A stretch of DNA of 64,000 nt, from positions 124,001-188,000 of the forward strand of contig NZ_JARJNR010000004.1 of the NCBI RefSeq assembly GCF_030143255.1, in the 5' to 3' direction. Positions 16,439 through 24,431 of the stretch are shown one piece after another. Within the stretch, counting starts at the first letter, position 1. The number at the start of each line of letters is the position of its first letter. Below the pieces are notes generated by a model that worked only from the letters and a program-made list of their open reading frames with translations, did not search any database and was not told the DNA's origin. Both the position numbers and the translations under genes were made by a program. The stretch comes from Frigidibacter sp. SD6-1 (GTDB lineage: Bacteria > Pseudomonadota > Alphaproteobacteria > Rhodobacterales > Rhodobacteraceae).

Positions 16439-17596
16439 ATGCGCACGATTACCACGACCGACGATCTGGCCCGGTTTTGCGAGGCCGCCAAGGCCCAGCC
16501 CTATGTGACGATCGATACGGAGTTCCTCAGGGAACGGACCTATTATTCCAGGCTCTGCCTCATCCAGATGGCCCTGCCCGGCAAGGACGGCGAGGCGGTT
16601 CTGGTCGATCCGCTGGCGGGGGGCGATCTGTCGCTGGAACCGCTATACGACCTCTTCCGCCATGAGGCGACGGTGAAGGTGTTTCACGCCGCGCGCCAGG
16701 ACCTTGAGATCTTCTTCGTCGAGGGCAAGGTCTTTCCCAAACCGCTCTTCGACACCCAGGTCGCGGCCATGGTCTGCGGTTTCGGCGAGCAGGTGGGCTA
16801 CGAGACGCTGGTCAAGAAGATCGCGCGCGAGAATCTCGACAAATCCTCGCGCTTCACCGACTGGTCGCGCCGCCCGTTGAGTGCCGCGCAGCAGACCTAT
16901 GCGCTGGCCGACGTGACCCATCTGAGGGTGATCTACGAACATCTCGCCAAGGAGCTGAAACGGACCGGGCGCCAGATTTGGGTCGAGGAGGAGATCGCGA
17001 TCCTTCTCGATCCCGAGACCTACATCACCCGGCCGGAAGAGGCCTGGATGAAGGTCCGCACCCGAACCAATTCGGGGCGGTTCATGGCGGTCGTGCGCGA
17101 GCTTGCGCGCTTCCGCGAGGACTATGCCCAGACCCGCGACGTGCCGCGCAGCCGCGTCTTCAAGGATGATGCGCTGCTGGAGCTGGCCTCGACCCGGCCC
17201 GCGACCCTCGAGGAGCTTGGCCGCTCGCGGCTTCTGATGCGCGAGGGGCGCAAGGCCGATATTGCCGAGGGCATCCTTGCCGCCGTCAAGGCCGGGATGG
17301 AGATGAAGCCCGAGGATTTCCCCAAGGTCGATGGCGCGCGCGAACAGTTGCAGGTCAATACCGCGCTTGCCGACCTTCTGCGCGTGCTTCTGAAGGCGAA
17401 GAGCGAGGAGGCGGGCGTGGCGCCGAAGCTGATCGCGGCGGCCTCGGAACTGGATGCCCTGTCGGCCGGCGAGCGCGAGCTGCCGATGCTGCATGGCTGG
17501 CGGCATGAAGTGTTCGGGTCCGACGCCTTGCGGCTCTGCCGGGGCGAGATCGCCTTGTCGGCGATGGGCGGGGCCGTGAGGGTCGTCGTCGTCTGA
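16439..17596 (+). CDS. rnd: Ribonuclease D
   Basis: 3'-5' exoribonuclease acting in tRNA 3' maturation, 385 aa. The N-terminal DEDD exonuclease has DTEFLRERTYY (first Asp and Glu), HAARQDLEIF and the TYALADVTHL region with the last catalytic residues. The C-terminal part holds the HRDC-type domains (RTRTNSGRFMAVVRELARFRE). AGGA lies 6 bp before the ATG. It is followed by a convergent lipoprotein gene and a family 2 repeat. Confidence 0.95.
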   Translation: MRTITTTDDLARFCEAAKAQPYVTIDTEFLRERTYYSRLCLIQMALPGKDGEAVLVDPLAGGDLSLEPLYDLFRHEATVKVFHAARQDLEIFFVEGKVFPKPLFDTQVAAMVCGFGEQVGYETLVKKIARENLDKSSRFTDWSRRPLSAAQQTYALADVTHLRVIYEHLAKELKRTGRQIWVEEEIAILLDPETYITRPEEAWMKVRTRTNSGRFMAVVRELARFREDYAQTRDVPRSRVFKDDALLELASTRPATLEELGRSRLLMREGRKADIAEGILAAVKAGMEMKPEDFPKVDGAREQLQVNTALADLLRVLLKAKSEEAGVAPKLIAAASELDALSAGERELPMLHGWRHEVFGSDALRLCRGEIALSAMGGAVRVVVV

Positions 17597-17628
17597 GCGA
17601 CGCGCCGGTCGCGGCCTATCCAATAGAG

Positions 17629-17719
17629 GCGCCTGCGGCGCCAAGACATCTCTCGGCTCCCGCGCCGGGCGCGCGAGCCTCGGGCGCCTCCGGCGGGAGT
17701 ATTTCAGGACAGAAAGTAG
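17629..17719. repeat. GC hairpin plus GAGTATTT tail (family 2), between convergent genes
   Basis: Downstream of rnd (+) and of the lipoprotein gene (-). GC-rich inverted repeats (GGCGCC and CCGGGCGCGCGAGCC-type pieces) are followed by GCGGGAGTATTTCAGG and then ACAGAAAGT. The same tail, GAGTATTTC then GGGACAGAAAGT, recurs at 38516-38535, and related GAGGTATTT tails occur at 18787 and 49034-49145. A gene-end or terminator-like repeat is the likely identity. Confidence 0.65.
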
Positions 17720-17723
17720 GGGA

Positions 17724-18200
17724 TCAGCGGCCGGTCGAAAGCGCGTTCGTCTCGCCCTGGACGACGATCCGGCGCACCGCTTCGAGCCGGATGTCCGAGA
17801 GATGGACGGCGGCGGTCAGCTGGCGCGAGCGCGGGGTTGAGGCGGGCGTGGGTTTCAGGGGCGGGAAGACGAGGAACCGGTAAGTGAGCACGCCGTCCTC
17901 GTCCGGGCGGCCGCGGGTTTCGGAGACCAATTCCGCCTCCCACCAGCCCTGGCTGGGCGGCAGGCCGGTGGCGCGGATGATGGCGCCGCCCTGGGTTTTC
18001 TCGACCTTCAGTTCGGTCACTTCGCGGACGAGGAAGCGGCCGTCGGCGGCCTCGTTCGGTTTCAGGACCGTCGCCTGCTTTTCGCGCCTGGCCCGGCCGA
18101 ACCAGTTGAACGGATTGAGTCGGCTCTCGCGGATGCGTCCGCAGCCTGCCGCCGCCAGCGGAAAGGCAAGTGTGGCGAGAAGGGCGGCGCGGCGGTTCAT
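17724..18200 (-). CDS. Hypothetical lipoprotein
   Basis: 158-aa protein with a signal peptide and a lipobox ending AAAGC (Cys at about residue 20), so it is probably anchored to a membrane on the periplasmic side. The mature part contains NPFNWFGR near the N-terminus, then a mixed beta-rich region without a recognised domain. It lies alone, convergent with rnd and divergent from sufE. It resembles conserved hypothetical proteins of Rhodobacteraceae; I cannot assign a function. Confidence 0.8.
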   Translation of the reverse strand: MNRRAALLATLAFPLAAAGCGRIRESRLNPFNWFGRARREKQATVLKPNEAADGRFLVREVTELKVEKTQGGAIIRATGLPPSQGWWEAELVSETRGRPDEDGVLTYRFLVFPPLKPTPASTPRSRQLTAAVHLSDIRLEAVRRIVVQGETNALSTGR

Positions 18201-18319
18201 GGGCAGGCTCCGGTTTGCTTCCCGTCTGGGTAGCCCATTCGCGCGCCTGTGAAAAGGGGAGCCGTTCTGGACCTTCGCGGCGCACGGCGGTAGGGAGGGG
18301 CGACGTACGGGAGACAGAC

Positions 18320-18745
18320 ATGGCCAGCCCCGCCTTCGAGGATATTGCCGAGACCTTCGAGTTCCTCGAGGACTGGGAGGACCGCTATCGCCATGTGATC
18401 GAGATGGGCAAGGCGATGCCGGGCCTGGAGGAGGCGCTGCGCAGCCCGGCGATCAAGGTCGATGGCTGCGCGAGCCAGGTCTGGCTTCTGCCGCAGATCG
18501 AGGGCAGCGGCGCGGGCGCGCGGTTCGATTTCCGGGGCGAGAGCGATGCGATGATCGTGCGGGGCCTCATTGCCATCCTGCATGCGCTTTATTCGGGCCT
18601 GACGGTCGCGGAGGTGCTGAAGGTCGATGCGGCGGCGGAGCTGAAGCGGCTGGGGCTGGACGAACATCTGTCCGCCCAGCGGTCGAACGGCGTGAGGGCA
18701 ATGGTCGCGCGGATCCGCAAGCATGCGGCGGAGGCGGCGGGCTGA
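18320..18745 (+). CDS. sufE: SufE family cysteine desulfuration protein
   Basis: 141-aa sulfur-acceptor protein that takes persulfide sulfur from SufS for Fe-S cluster assembly. The acceptor cysteine is in VDGCASQVW, and the fold signature (EDWEDRYRHVIEMGK, ADxxIVRGLIAIL-like segment, HLSAQRSNG) is intact. ATG 18320 is chosen; the longer frame from 18170 overlaps the divergent lipoprotein promoter. No other suf genes are nearby. Confidence 0.94.
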   Translation: MASPAFEDIAETFEFLEDWEDRYRHVIEMGKAMPGLEEALRSPAIKVDGCASQVWLLPQIEGSGAGARFDFRGESDAMIVRGLIAILHALYSGLTVAEVLKVDAAAELKRLGLDEHLSAQRSNGVRAMVARIRKHAAEAAG

Positions 18746-18766
18746 GGCGGCGGGCTGAGGTCTCGC

Positions 18767-18832
18767 GGGGGCGCTGCCCCCGCACCCCCGAGGTATTTGT
18801 GCCAAGATGAAACGGGGAGACGTCTTCCCCGG
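18767..18832. repeat. Family 2 repeat between convergent sufE and DUF1638 genes
   Basis: A GC hairpin (CGGGGGC / GCCCCCG) followed by CACCCCCGAGGTATTTGTG, then CCAAGATGAAA, then a second hairpin (CGGGGA / TCCCCG). It lies between the 3' ends of sufE (+) and the DUF1638 gene (-). It is the same element as the right-hand copy at 49092-49145 (reverse strand). Confidence 0.7.
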
Positions 18833-18847
18833 TGCGATCCGCGGCCT

Positions 18848-19474
18848 TCAGAGCCTTGCGAGCGCCTGGGTCAGGTCGCCATAGCCGGTGAGGCGGCGTT
18901 CATAGGCCAGCCCCAAACGTTCGGCGCAGGCGCGGGCCTTGTCATCCAGCGCCGGATCGTCGGTCTGGGCCTGATAGACGAGTTTCTCGTAATTGCCGAA
19001 ATAGATGTCGCGCAGCTCGGGGTGGCGGTCGAGGCCCATCGGTTTCCAGACGAAGGCGTCGAATTGCCGGACGAGAAAGTCGGTGAGGTAGAAGGCGGTG
19101 AACTCCTCGCGCGCGGCGAAAGCCGCATTGCCTTCGAAGAAGGAATAGCAATGGGGGCCTGCGACCATCTCGACGCCGAGGTCGCGGCAGCGCTGTTCCA
19201 GAAGGCCGCCGGTGCCGCAATCGGCATAGACGACGAAGATCGAGGGATAGTCGGCGCGGTGCTTTTCGACCGCTGCCGTCACGGCCTCGGTGATCCGTTC
19301 TGGATAGAGGTGGAGGTTCGCGGGCAGGCAGGTCAGGTCGAGATGATCCCAGTGGTTCGCGGTCTTCAGATCGAGGATCTCGCGCGCGAGTGCCCCGCAG
19401 GCGATGAGAAGGACGCGGCCTGCCTGTGCGGGCGCAAGCCCGTCGCTGGTCAGGCTGTCGTCCGAGGCGATCAT
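18848..19474 (-). CDS. DUF1638 domain-containing protein
   Basis: 208-aa cytoplasmic protein with the family's conserved spots: CGALAREI near residue 30, LPANLH, YADCGTGG and GPHCY, two of them cysteine-containing, which suggests metal or thiol chemistry. DUF1638 genes commonly lie beside corrinoid methyltransferase genes; here a corrinoid protein gene is 300 bp upstream on the same strand. Its ATG overlaps the stop of a 57-aa membrane protein gene. The biochemical role is unknown. Confidence 0.88.
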   Translation of the reverse strand: MIASDDSLTSDGLAPAQAGRVLLIACGALAREILDLKTANHWDHLDLTCLPANLHLYPERITEAVTAAVEKHRADYPSIFVVYADCGTGGLLEQRCRDLGVEMVAGPHCYSFFEGNAAFAAREEFTAFYLTDFLVRQFDAFVWKPMGLDRHPELRDIYFGNYEKLVYQAQTDDPALDDKARACAERLGLAYERRLTGYGDLTQALARL

Positions 19475-19644
19475 CCCTTGCGGCCCTTCAGATGCGCCAG
19501 GACGGCTGCCGCGAGCAGCACCGGCCCGGCGGCTGCAAACAGAACCGAACGGCCGTCGCCTGCCATCTGGAAGGCGAACCAGATCGTTGCGGCCGCGACG
19601 AAGATCACGGACATCACGAGAAAAGCGGTTTTCAGCGCGGTCAT
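19471..19644 (-). CDS. Small two-helix membrane protein (57 aa)
   Basis: A short gene of 58 codons that reads MTALKTAFLVMSV at its start. It has two hydrophobic segments (about residues 6-22 and 32-49) separated by a short polar turn (QMAGDGR) and ends in HLKGRKG. AAGGAGG lies 7 bp before the ATG, a near-perfect ribosome site, and its TGA overlaps the ATG of the DUF1638 gene (ATGA). Coupling and ribosome site make it a real gene; the function is unknown. Both segments could span the inner membrane. Confidence 0.78.
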   Translation of the reverse strand: MTALKTAFLVMSVIFVAAATIWFAFQMAGDGRSVLFAAAGPVLLAAAVLAHLKGRKG

Positions 19645-19704
19645 CTCAGCCTCCTTACCTCAATCTGGGGCGCGGCGAGCCTAACCGCAAGCGCCCGTCC
19701 GCGC

Positions 19705-19738
19705 AAAGAAAAACCCCGGGGAGCGGCGCTCCTCGGGG
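19705..19738 (-). terminator. Rho-independent terminator of the corrinoid protein gene
   Basis: Read on the minus strand: an 11-bp stem (CCCCGAGGAGC with GCTCCCCGGGG, one G-T pair, 3-nt loop) followed by TTTTTCTTT. It lies 38 bp past the stop of the corrinoid gene and upstream of the small membrane protein and DUF1638 genes, so those two probably have their own promoter or depend on read-through. Confidence 0.88.
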
Positions 19739-19775
19739 CATAGGTCGGGAGCGAACCCGCGAGCCGCCATACTGC

Positions 19776-20474
19776 TCAGGCCAGCTGGTTGTGCTTGCGC
19801 TTCGACATCAGATCCTTGGCGGTCTGCACGGCCACCGCCGCGTCGCGGCAATAGGCGTCGGCGCCGATCGCACGCCCGAACTCCTCGTTCAGAGGGGCGC
19901 CGCCGACGAGCACGATATAATCGTCGCGCATGCCCTTTTCCTTCAGCGTGTCGATCACGACCTTCATGTAGGGCATCGTGGTCGTCAGCAGCGCCGACAT
20001 GCCGAGGATGTCGGCATCCTCGCGCTCCAGCGCCTCGACATATTTCTCGACCGGGTTGTTGATGCCCAGATCGACAACCTCGAAGCCCGCGCCTTCCATC
20101 ATCATGCCGACAAGGTTCTTGCCGATGTCATGGATGTCGCCCTTCACCGTGCCGATCACCATCTTGCCGACCTTGGGCGCACCGGTTTCGGCCAGAAGCG
20201 GCTTCAGGATCGCCATGCCCGCCTTCATCGCGTTCGCGGCGAGAAGCACTTCCGGCACGAAGAGGATGCCGTCGCGGAAGTCGGCGCCGACGATGGTCAT
20301 GCCGGCGACCAGGGCCTTGGTGAGCACGTCATAGGGCGCCCAGCCGCGATCGAGAAGGATGCGCACGCCCTCCTCGATCTCTTCCTTCAGACCGTCGTAG
20401 AGGTCGTCGTGCATCTGAAGCACGAGCTCCTCGTCGTCGAGCTCGGAAAGAATGATGTCGCCTTCATCGGCCAT
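19776..20474 (-). CDS. Corrinoid (vitamin B12-binding) methyl carrier protein
   Basis: 232-aa cytoplasmic methyl carrier of the MtbC/MttC/MetH-module type. Residues about 20-100 form the four-helix cap; the Rossmann B12-binding domain has the lower-ligand motif GDIHDIGKNLV, then SALLTTTM and VGGAPLNEEF. Start ATG 20474 is supported by GGAG; a longer open frame upstream is not coding. In Rhodobacterales a stand-alone protein of this type is reported as the B12 module of a split methionine synthase, which is the likeliest role. The alternative is methyl carrier for the MttB-family protein at 9901. Confidence 0.92.
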   Translation of the reverse strand: MADEGDIILSELDDEELVLQMHDDLYDGLKEEIEEGVRILLDRGWAPYDVLTKALVAGMTIVGADFRDGILFVPEVLLAANAMKAGMAILKPLLAETGAPKVGKMVIGTVKGDIHDIGKNLVGMMMEGAGFEVVDLGINNPVEKYVEALEREDADILGMSALLTTTMPYMKVVIDTLKEKGMRDDYIVLVGGAPLNEEFGRAIGADAYCRDAAVAVQTAKDLMSKRKHNQLA

Positions 20475-20612
20475 GGCATGTCTCCTGACGGTCCTTGCGA
20501 CGTAATTACGGGCGCGGGGGGATGTCAACTTGGCGATTTGCGACCTCGCCGCGTCGGAAGGCGACCGGCGGGTGGTGGCCGTGTCGGATGCGCATAGGGG
20601 GCAGTGGATTTT

Positions 20613-20627
20613 GTTCGTGATATGTTC
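20613..20627. promoter_or_regulatory. Putative LexA (SOS) box, GTTC-N7-GTTC
   Basis: GTTC at 20613-20616 and GTTC at 20624-20627 with exactly seven bases between, the alphaproteobacterial LexA-box form. It ends 12 bp before the start codon of the radical SAM gene and overlaps a possible -10 (TCTAAT, 20626-20631). Position and spacing fit repression of that gene. Confidence 0.7.
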
Positions 20628-20639
20628 TAATCTTGCGGC

Positions 20640-21761
20640 ATGATCAGAACCAAGTCTTCCCTCCCCCCAGATCCTCTGACGCCTGCCGATCCGGCGCTTC
20701 GGCTGCGGGCGCGCGGCGCCGCAACCAATGACGCGGGCCGGTTCGAGCCCTATGCGAGGGCGCCTGCGCACGACGGCTGGGACATGCCCGAGGAGGAGCG
20801 GCTCTTGCGGACCGAGGTCTGCGAGGAGCGGCCGCGCTCGATGCTGAATTTCCTGGCCTCGCCCGACCTGCCGTTCGACCGGACGATCAACCCCTACCGG
20901 GGCTGCGAGCATGGCTGCTCCTATTGTTTCGCGCGGCCGACACATGCCTACCTCGGCCTGTCGCCGGGGTTGGATTTCGAGACGAAGCTGGTGGCGCGGC
21001 CGGGTGCTGCCGAGGTGCTGGCGCGCGAGATCGGCCGCAAGGGTTACAAGGTGGCGCCGATCGCCATCGGTACCAATACCGATCCCTACCAGCCGGTCGA
21101 GACGCGCTACCGGATCATGCGGGAGATTCTGAAGCTTCTGTCGGACTGGAACCATCCGGTGGCGATCGTGACCAAGGGCGCGCTGATCGAGCGTGACATC
21201 GACCTGCTGGCCGACATGGCGCGGCGCAATCTGGTGCAGGTGGGCATTTCGGTCACGACCCTCGATCCCGGCCTGTCGCGGCGGATGGAGCCGCGCGCGC
21301 CTGCGCCTGCCCGGCGGTTGCAGGCGATCCGGGCGCTGAATGCGGCGGGCGTGCCGGTGCGGGTCATGGCCTCGCCGATGATCCCGGCGCTCAATGATCA
21401 CGAGATGGAGGCGATCCTGCAGGCGGGCGTGGATGCAGGCGCGCGGGCGGCGAGCTGGATCCTCCTGCGCCTGCCGCTGGAGGTCGCGCCCCTCTTCCGC
21501 GACTGGCTGGCGCGGGCTGAGCCAGGCCGCGCCGCCCATGTGATGAATCTCCTGCGCGAGATGCGCGGCGGGGCCGACTACGATGCTGACTGGGGTTATC
21601 GCATGCGGGGGGAGGGGACCTATGCCGAACTTCTTGAGCGGCGCTTCCAGATAGCGGCCCGGCGCAGCGGCCTCGATGGGCGGTTGCCGCCGCTTGATTG
21701 CAAGAGCTTCCGGCGGCCCTTGGCGCAGGACGGGCAGCTCGCACTATTTGACGGGCTCTGA
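20640..21761 (+). CDS. PA0069 family radical SAM protein
   Basis: 373-aa radical SAM enzyme. The cluster motif CEHGCSYCF (CxxxCxxC) follows NPYRG, and the SplB-like core continues with IGTNTDPYQPVE and VTKGALIERD. The PA0069 group is related to spore photoproduct lyase; its reaction is not established. No Shine-Dalgarno precedes the ATG and the apparent -10 is only about 9 bp upstream, so the mRNA may be leaderless. A LexA-type box in the promoter suggests a DNA-damage role. Confidence 0.9.
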   Translation: MIRTKSSLPPDPLTPADPALRLRARGAATNDAGRFEPYARAPAHDGWDMPEEERLLRTEVCEERPRSMLNFLASPDLPFDRTINPYRGCEHGCSYCFARPTHAYLGLSPGLDFETKLVARPGAAEVLAREIGRKGYKVAPIAIGTNTDPYQPVETRYRIMREILKLLSDWNHPVAIVTKGALIERDIDLLADMARRNLVQVGISVTTLDPGLSRRMEPRAPAPARRLQAIRALNAAGVPVRVMASPMIPALNDHEMEAILQAGVDAGARAASWILLRLPLEVAPLFRDWLARAEPGRAAHVMNLLREMRGGADYDADWGYRMRGEGTYAELLERRFQIAARRSGLDGRLPPLDCKSFRRPLAQDGQLALFDGL

Positions 21762-21864
21762 CGCGACGCCCGCCCCGAGCAGCCCGCGCCCCGGCGCGGG
21801 CTGCGAGAGATGGCTTGCCGCGCGCTTCCGCGCGCGGCTCCGCCGGATCACGGCAGGGGAAGGA

Positions 21865-22674
21865 TCAGCCCTCGGGTGCTTCGCGCAGGATGGCCAGCGC
21901 CTCGGCATGGATCGCGCGGTTGGCGGCGGCGAGAACCCGGCCGCCGTGATGGGCCGGGCCGCCCCGCCAGTCGGTCACGATCCCGCCCGCCGCCTCGATC
22001 ACCGCGATCGGGGCCTGGATATCATAGGTCTGCAGGCCCGCTTCGACGACAAGGTCGATCTGACCCGCCGCGACGAGGCCATAGGCATAACAGTCGGTGC
22101 CGTAGCGCGTAAGACGGACCATCCCGGCGAGCCGGTGGAAGGCGGTGCGCTCGGCCTCGCTGCCGACTTCGGGGAAGGTGGAAAACAGGATCGCCTCGCC
22201 AAGCGGACGCGCCGCGCGCGTCCTTAAGGGGCTTACGCCGCGCGGACCGCTCAGTTCGGCCCAGCCGAGGCCGCCCACGAACCGCTCGCCGATATGGGGC
22301 TGGTCGATCATCCCGAGGATCGGGCCAGTACCGCCATCAACCGCGATCAGCACGCCCCAGGTGGGCGCCCCCGACAGGAAGGCGCGGGTGCCGTCGATCG
22401 GGTCGAGCACCCAGGTCAGGCCGGATGTGCCGGGTTTCGCGTCGAATTCCTCGCCCAGGATCGCGTCCTCGGGCCGCAGGTCGGCCAGTATCGCCCGCAT
22501 CCGTGCCTCCGACGCGCGATCGGCGTGCGTGACCGGGTCGAAGCCCGAAGCGAGCTTGTTTTCGGCAGAAAGGTCGGGCGTTCGGAACCAGGCGAGCGTC
22601 TCTTCGCGCGCGGCATCCGCCAGAGCGTGCGCCGCGCCGACCAGCTCGTCCTTCAGTCTGTCCGACATCCCCAT
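21865..22674 (-). CDS. hisN: Inositol monophosphatase family protein, histidinol-phosphatase type
   Basis: 269-aa Mg-dependent phosphatase. Metal-site motifs: GEEFDAK, WVLDPIDGTRAFLSG and YDIQAPIAVIEAAGG, all intact. Sequence flavour and length fit HisN, the monofunctional histidinol-phosphatase of alphaproteobacteria (last-but-one steps of histidine synthesis); other inositol-phosphatase-like roles are possible. GGAGG precedes the first ATG (22674) by 7 bp, so I prefer that start to the ATG two codons later. Confidence 0.87.
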   Translation of the reverse strand: MGMSDRLKDELVGAAHALADAAREETLAWFRTPDLSAENKLASGFDPVTHADRASEARMRAILADLRPEDAILGEEFDAKPGTSGLTWVLDPIDGTRAFLSGAPTWGVLIAVDGGTGPILGMIDQPHIGERFVGGLGWAELSGPRGVSPLRTRAARPLGEAILFSTFPEVGSEAERTAFHRLAGMVRLTRYGTDCYAYGLVAAGQIDLVVEAGLQTYDIQAPIAVIEAAGGIVTDWRGGPAHHGGRVLAAANRAIHAEALAILREAPEG

Positions 22675-22773
22675 GCCGCGCCTCCGTATCGTGCCCCGGA
22701 GGCATAGGCCGCGCGCTGCGCGCCGGTCAAGCAGCTGTGGAATTCACCCCGCCTCGCCGACGTCCCCTTGCAG

Positions 22774-23136
22774 TCAGGCAGCGTCCGACAGGACCTTCGC
22801 CAGATCGAAAAGGCGGCGCCGCTGCGCTTCGGGGATCGCGTAATAGGACCGCACCAGCATCAACGCTTCCTTGTCGGCAAGGATGTCGCCCATCTGCTCG
22901 TCGATCACCGGCGCCTCGGCGCCCAGCCCCTCGAAGAAGAAGCTGATCGACACGCCGAGCGCATCGGCGATATCCCACAGCCGCGAGGCGGAAATCCGGT
23001 TCATGCCGGTTTCATATTTCTGGATCTGCTGGAACTTGATGCCCACCTTGTCGGCCAGCTGCTGCTGGGTCATGCCGATCATCCAGCGACGATGGCGGAC
23101 CCGCTTGCCGACATGTACATCCACAGGGTGTTTCAT
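22774..23136 (-). CDS. XRE family helix-turn-helix regulator
   Basis: 120-aa DNA-binding protein. The HTH lies around residues 12-65 (MTQQQLADKVGIKFQQIQKYETGMNRISASRLWDIADALGV, read in parts), followed by an acidic linker and a C-terminal helix pair. It resembles widely conserved alphaproteobacterial regulators of the PraR type. I use ATG 23136, preceded by GGAG at a 6-bp gap; the TTG four codons upstream is less likely. Targets are unknown. It faces an AT-rich intergenic region shared with a divergent oxidoreductase gene. Confidence 0.88.
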   Translation of the reverse strand: MKHPVDVHVGKRVRHRRWMIGMTQQQLADKVGIKFQQIQKYETGMNRISASRLWDIADALGVSISFFFEGLGAEAPVIDEQMGDILADKEALMLVRSYYAIPEAQRRRLFDLAKVLSDAA

Positions 23137-23459
23137 AGTGCTCTCCAACTCTCTAACGACGAACGGCGCGGCGGCGCCAATATGATCAATTCGTCAAATT
23201 GTAATACAAGAAATAGGTGTTTTGGGGAATTCAAAAGTCGGCCAGGTTGCCGTGAACGAGCCTATACAAAAGTACAGCTCGCCGTTTGCGGACTGCACAA
23301 CAAAAATTTTCACCGGAGGTTGCAATTGCGATTTGCATTGCAAAAAGCAAAAGAACTGCACCTTGCCTTTGCTGTTTGCGAGCAAGCAGTCTAATTTCTT
23401 GCCCGCTGGCGGATTGCCGCCTAGGAGAGGGGCGCACCCAAGCCGTCAGGAGCCGATCG
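23137..23459. promoter_or_regulatory. 323-bp AT-rich divergent regulatory region
   Basis: A clear AT-rich island in a GC-rich chromosome, between the XRE gene (-) and the quinone oxidoreductase gene (+). It holds many TTGC/GCAA words, notably TTGCAATTGC at 23322-23331, TTTGCATTGCAAA around 23333-23345, and TTTGCGAGCAAGC around 23376-23388. No gene longer than about 25 codons with a ribosome site was seen. It probably carries both promoters and several operator copies. Confidence 0.5.
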
Positions 23460-24431
23460 ATGCGTTCTCTGCTTGTCTCCCGCCTCGGCGAATCGCCCCT
23501 CATGACGGACCTCCCGGTCCCGGAGCCGGGTCCGGGAGAGGTGCGTCTGCGCATAGCGGCCTGCGGGCTGAACTTCGCGGACCTCCTGATGATCGAGGGT
23601 CGCTATCAGGAAAAGCCCCCCTTGCCCTATGTGCCGGGGATGGAGATCGCGGGCCGCATCGACAGGGTCGGGCCAGGGGTGGCGGGCCTGGCGCCCGGGA
23701 TGCGCGTCGCGGTGATCGCCGGGCACGGCGGGCTGGCGGAGATGGGGTGCTTTGCCGCCGACCGCTGCATTCCGCTGCCGGAGGGCATGCCGTTTGAGGC
23801 CGCCGCGGCCTTCCCGATTGCCTATGGCACCAGTCATCTCGCGCTTGACCGGCGCGCGGGGTTGCAGGCGGGCGAGACATTGCTGGTCACCGGCGCGGCG
23901 GGCGGCGTCGGGCTGACGGCGGTCGAGATCGGCAGGCTGATGGGGGCGCGTGTCGTCGCGGTGGCGCGGGGCGCGGAAAAGCTCGCGGTGGCGGGCGCGG
24001 CAGGGGCGGATCACCTGATCGACAGCGATACCGCAGACCTCAAGGCGGAACTGAAGGTGCTCGGCGGCGTCGACGTCGCCTATGAGACGATTGGCGGCGC
24101 GGTCTTCGAGGCTGCCATGGGCGCGATGCGGCCAGAGGGGCGGATGCTTGCCATCGGCTTTGCGGGCGGCACCGTGCCGCAGGTCGCGGCGAACCGGCTG
24201 CTGGTCAAGAACCTATCGGTGATCGGCCTTTACTGGGGCGGGTATCTGAGCTTCCGGCCGGATGTGCTGCGCGACAGTCTCGCACAGCTGTTCGCCTGGT
24301 ATGGCGAAGGGCGGCTGAAGCCGCATGTCAGCCATGTCTTGCCGCTGTCACAGGCGGATCAGGCGCTGGCCCTCTTGAGGGAACGCAGATCGACCGGCAA
24401 GGTCGTGGTGCGCTGCGATGCGTCCGCATAG
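23460..24431 (+). CDS. NADPH:quinone oxidoreductase family protein (zinc-independent MDR)
   Basis: 323-aa medium-chain reductase. It has GroES-like N-terminal GLNFADLLMIEGRYQ, cofactor-binding VTGAAGGVGLTAVEIGRLMGA and the C-terminal VIGLYWGGY typical of the quinone oxidoreductase/Zta-crystallin group; the zinc ligands of alcohol dehydrogenases are absent. ATG 23460 has AGGAG 8 bp upstream. Its last 73 bp overlap the convergent LysR gene. Possible substrates are quinones or enoyl thioesters; not decidable from sequence. Confidence 0.9.
   Translation: MRSLLVSRLGESPLMTDLPVPEPGPGEVRLRIAACGLNFADLLMIEGRYQEKPPLPYVPGMEIAGRIDRVGPGVAGLAPGMRVAVIAGHGGLAEMGCFAADRCIPLPEGMPFEAAAAFPIAYGTSHLALDRRAGLQAGETLLVTGAAGGVGLTAVEIGRLMGARVVAVARGAEKLAVAGAAGADHLIDSDTADLKAELKVLGGVDVAYETIGGAVFEAAMGAMRPEGRMLAIGFAGGTVPQVAANRLLVKNLSVIGLYWGGYLSFRPDVLRDSLAQLFAWYGEGRLKPHVSHVLPLSQADQALALLRERRSTGKVVVRCDASA

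Noticed and set aside
23286-23459. N-terminal extension of the quinone oxidoreductase
   Set aside because: The extra 58 codons lie in AT-rich promoter DNA; the ATG at 23460 has AGGAG and matches the family start.
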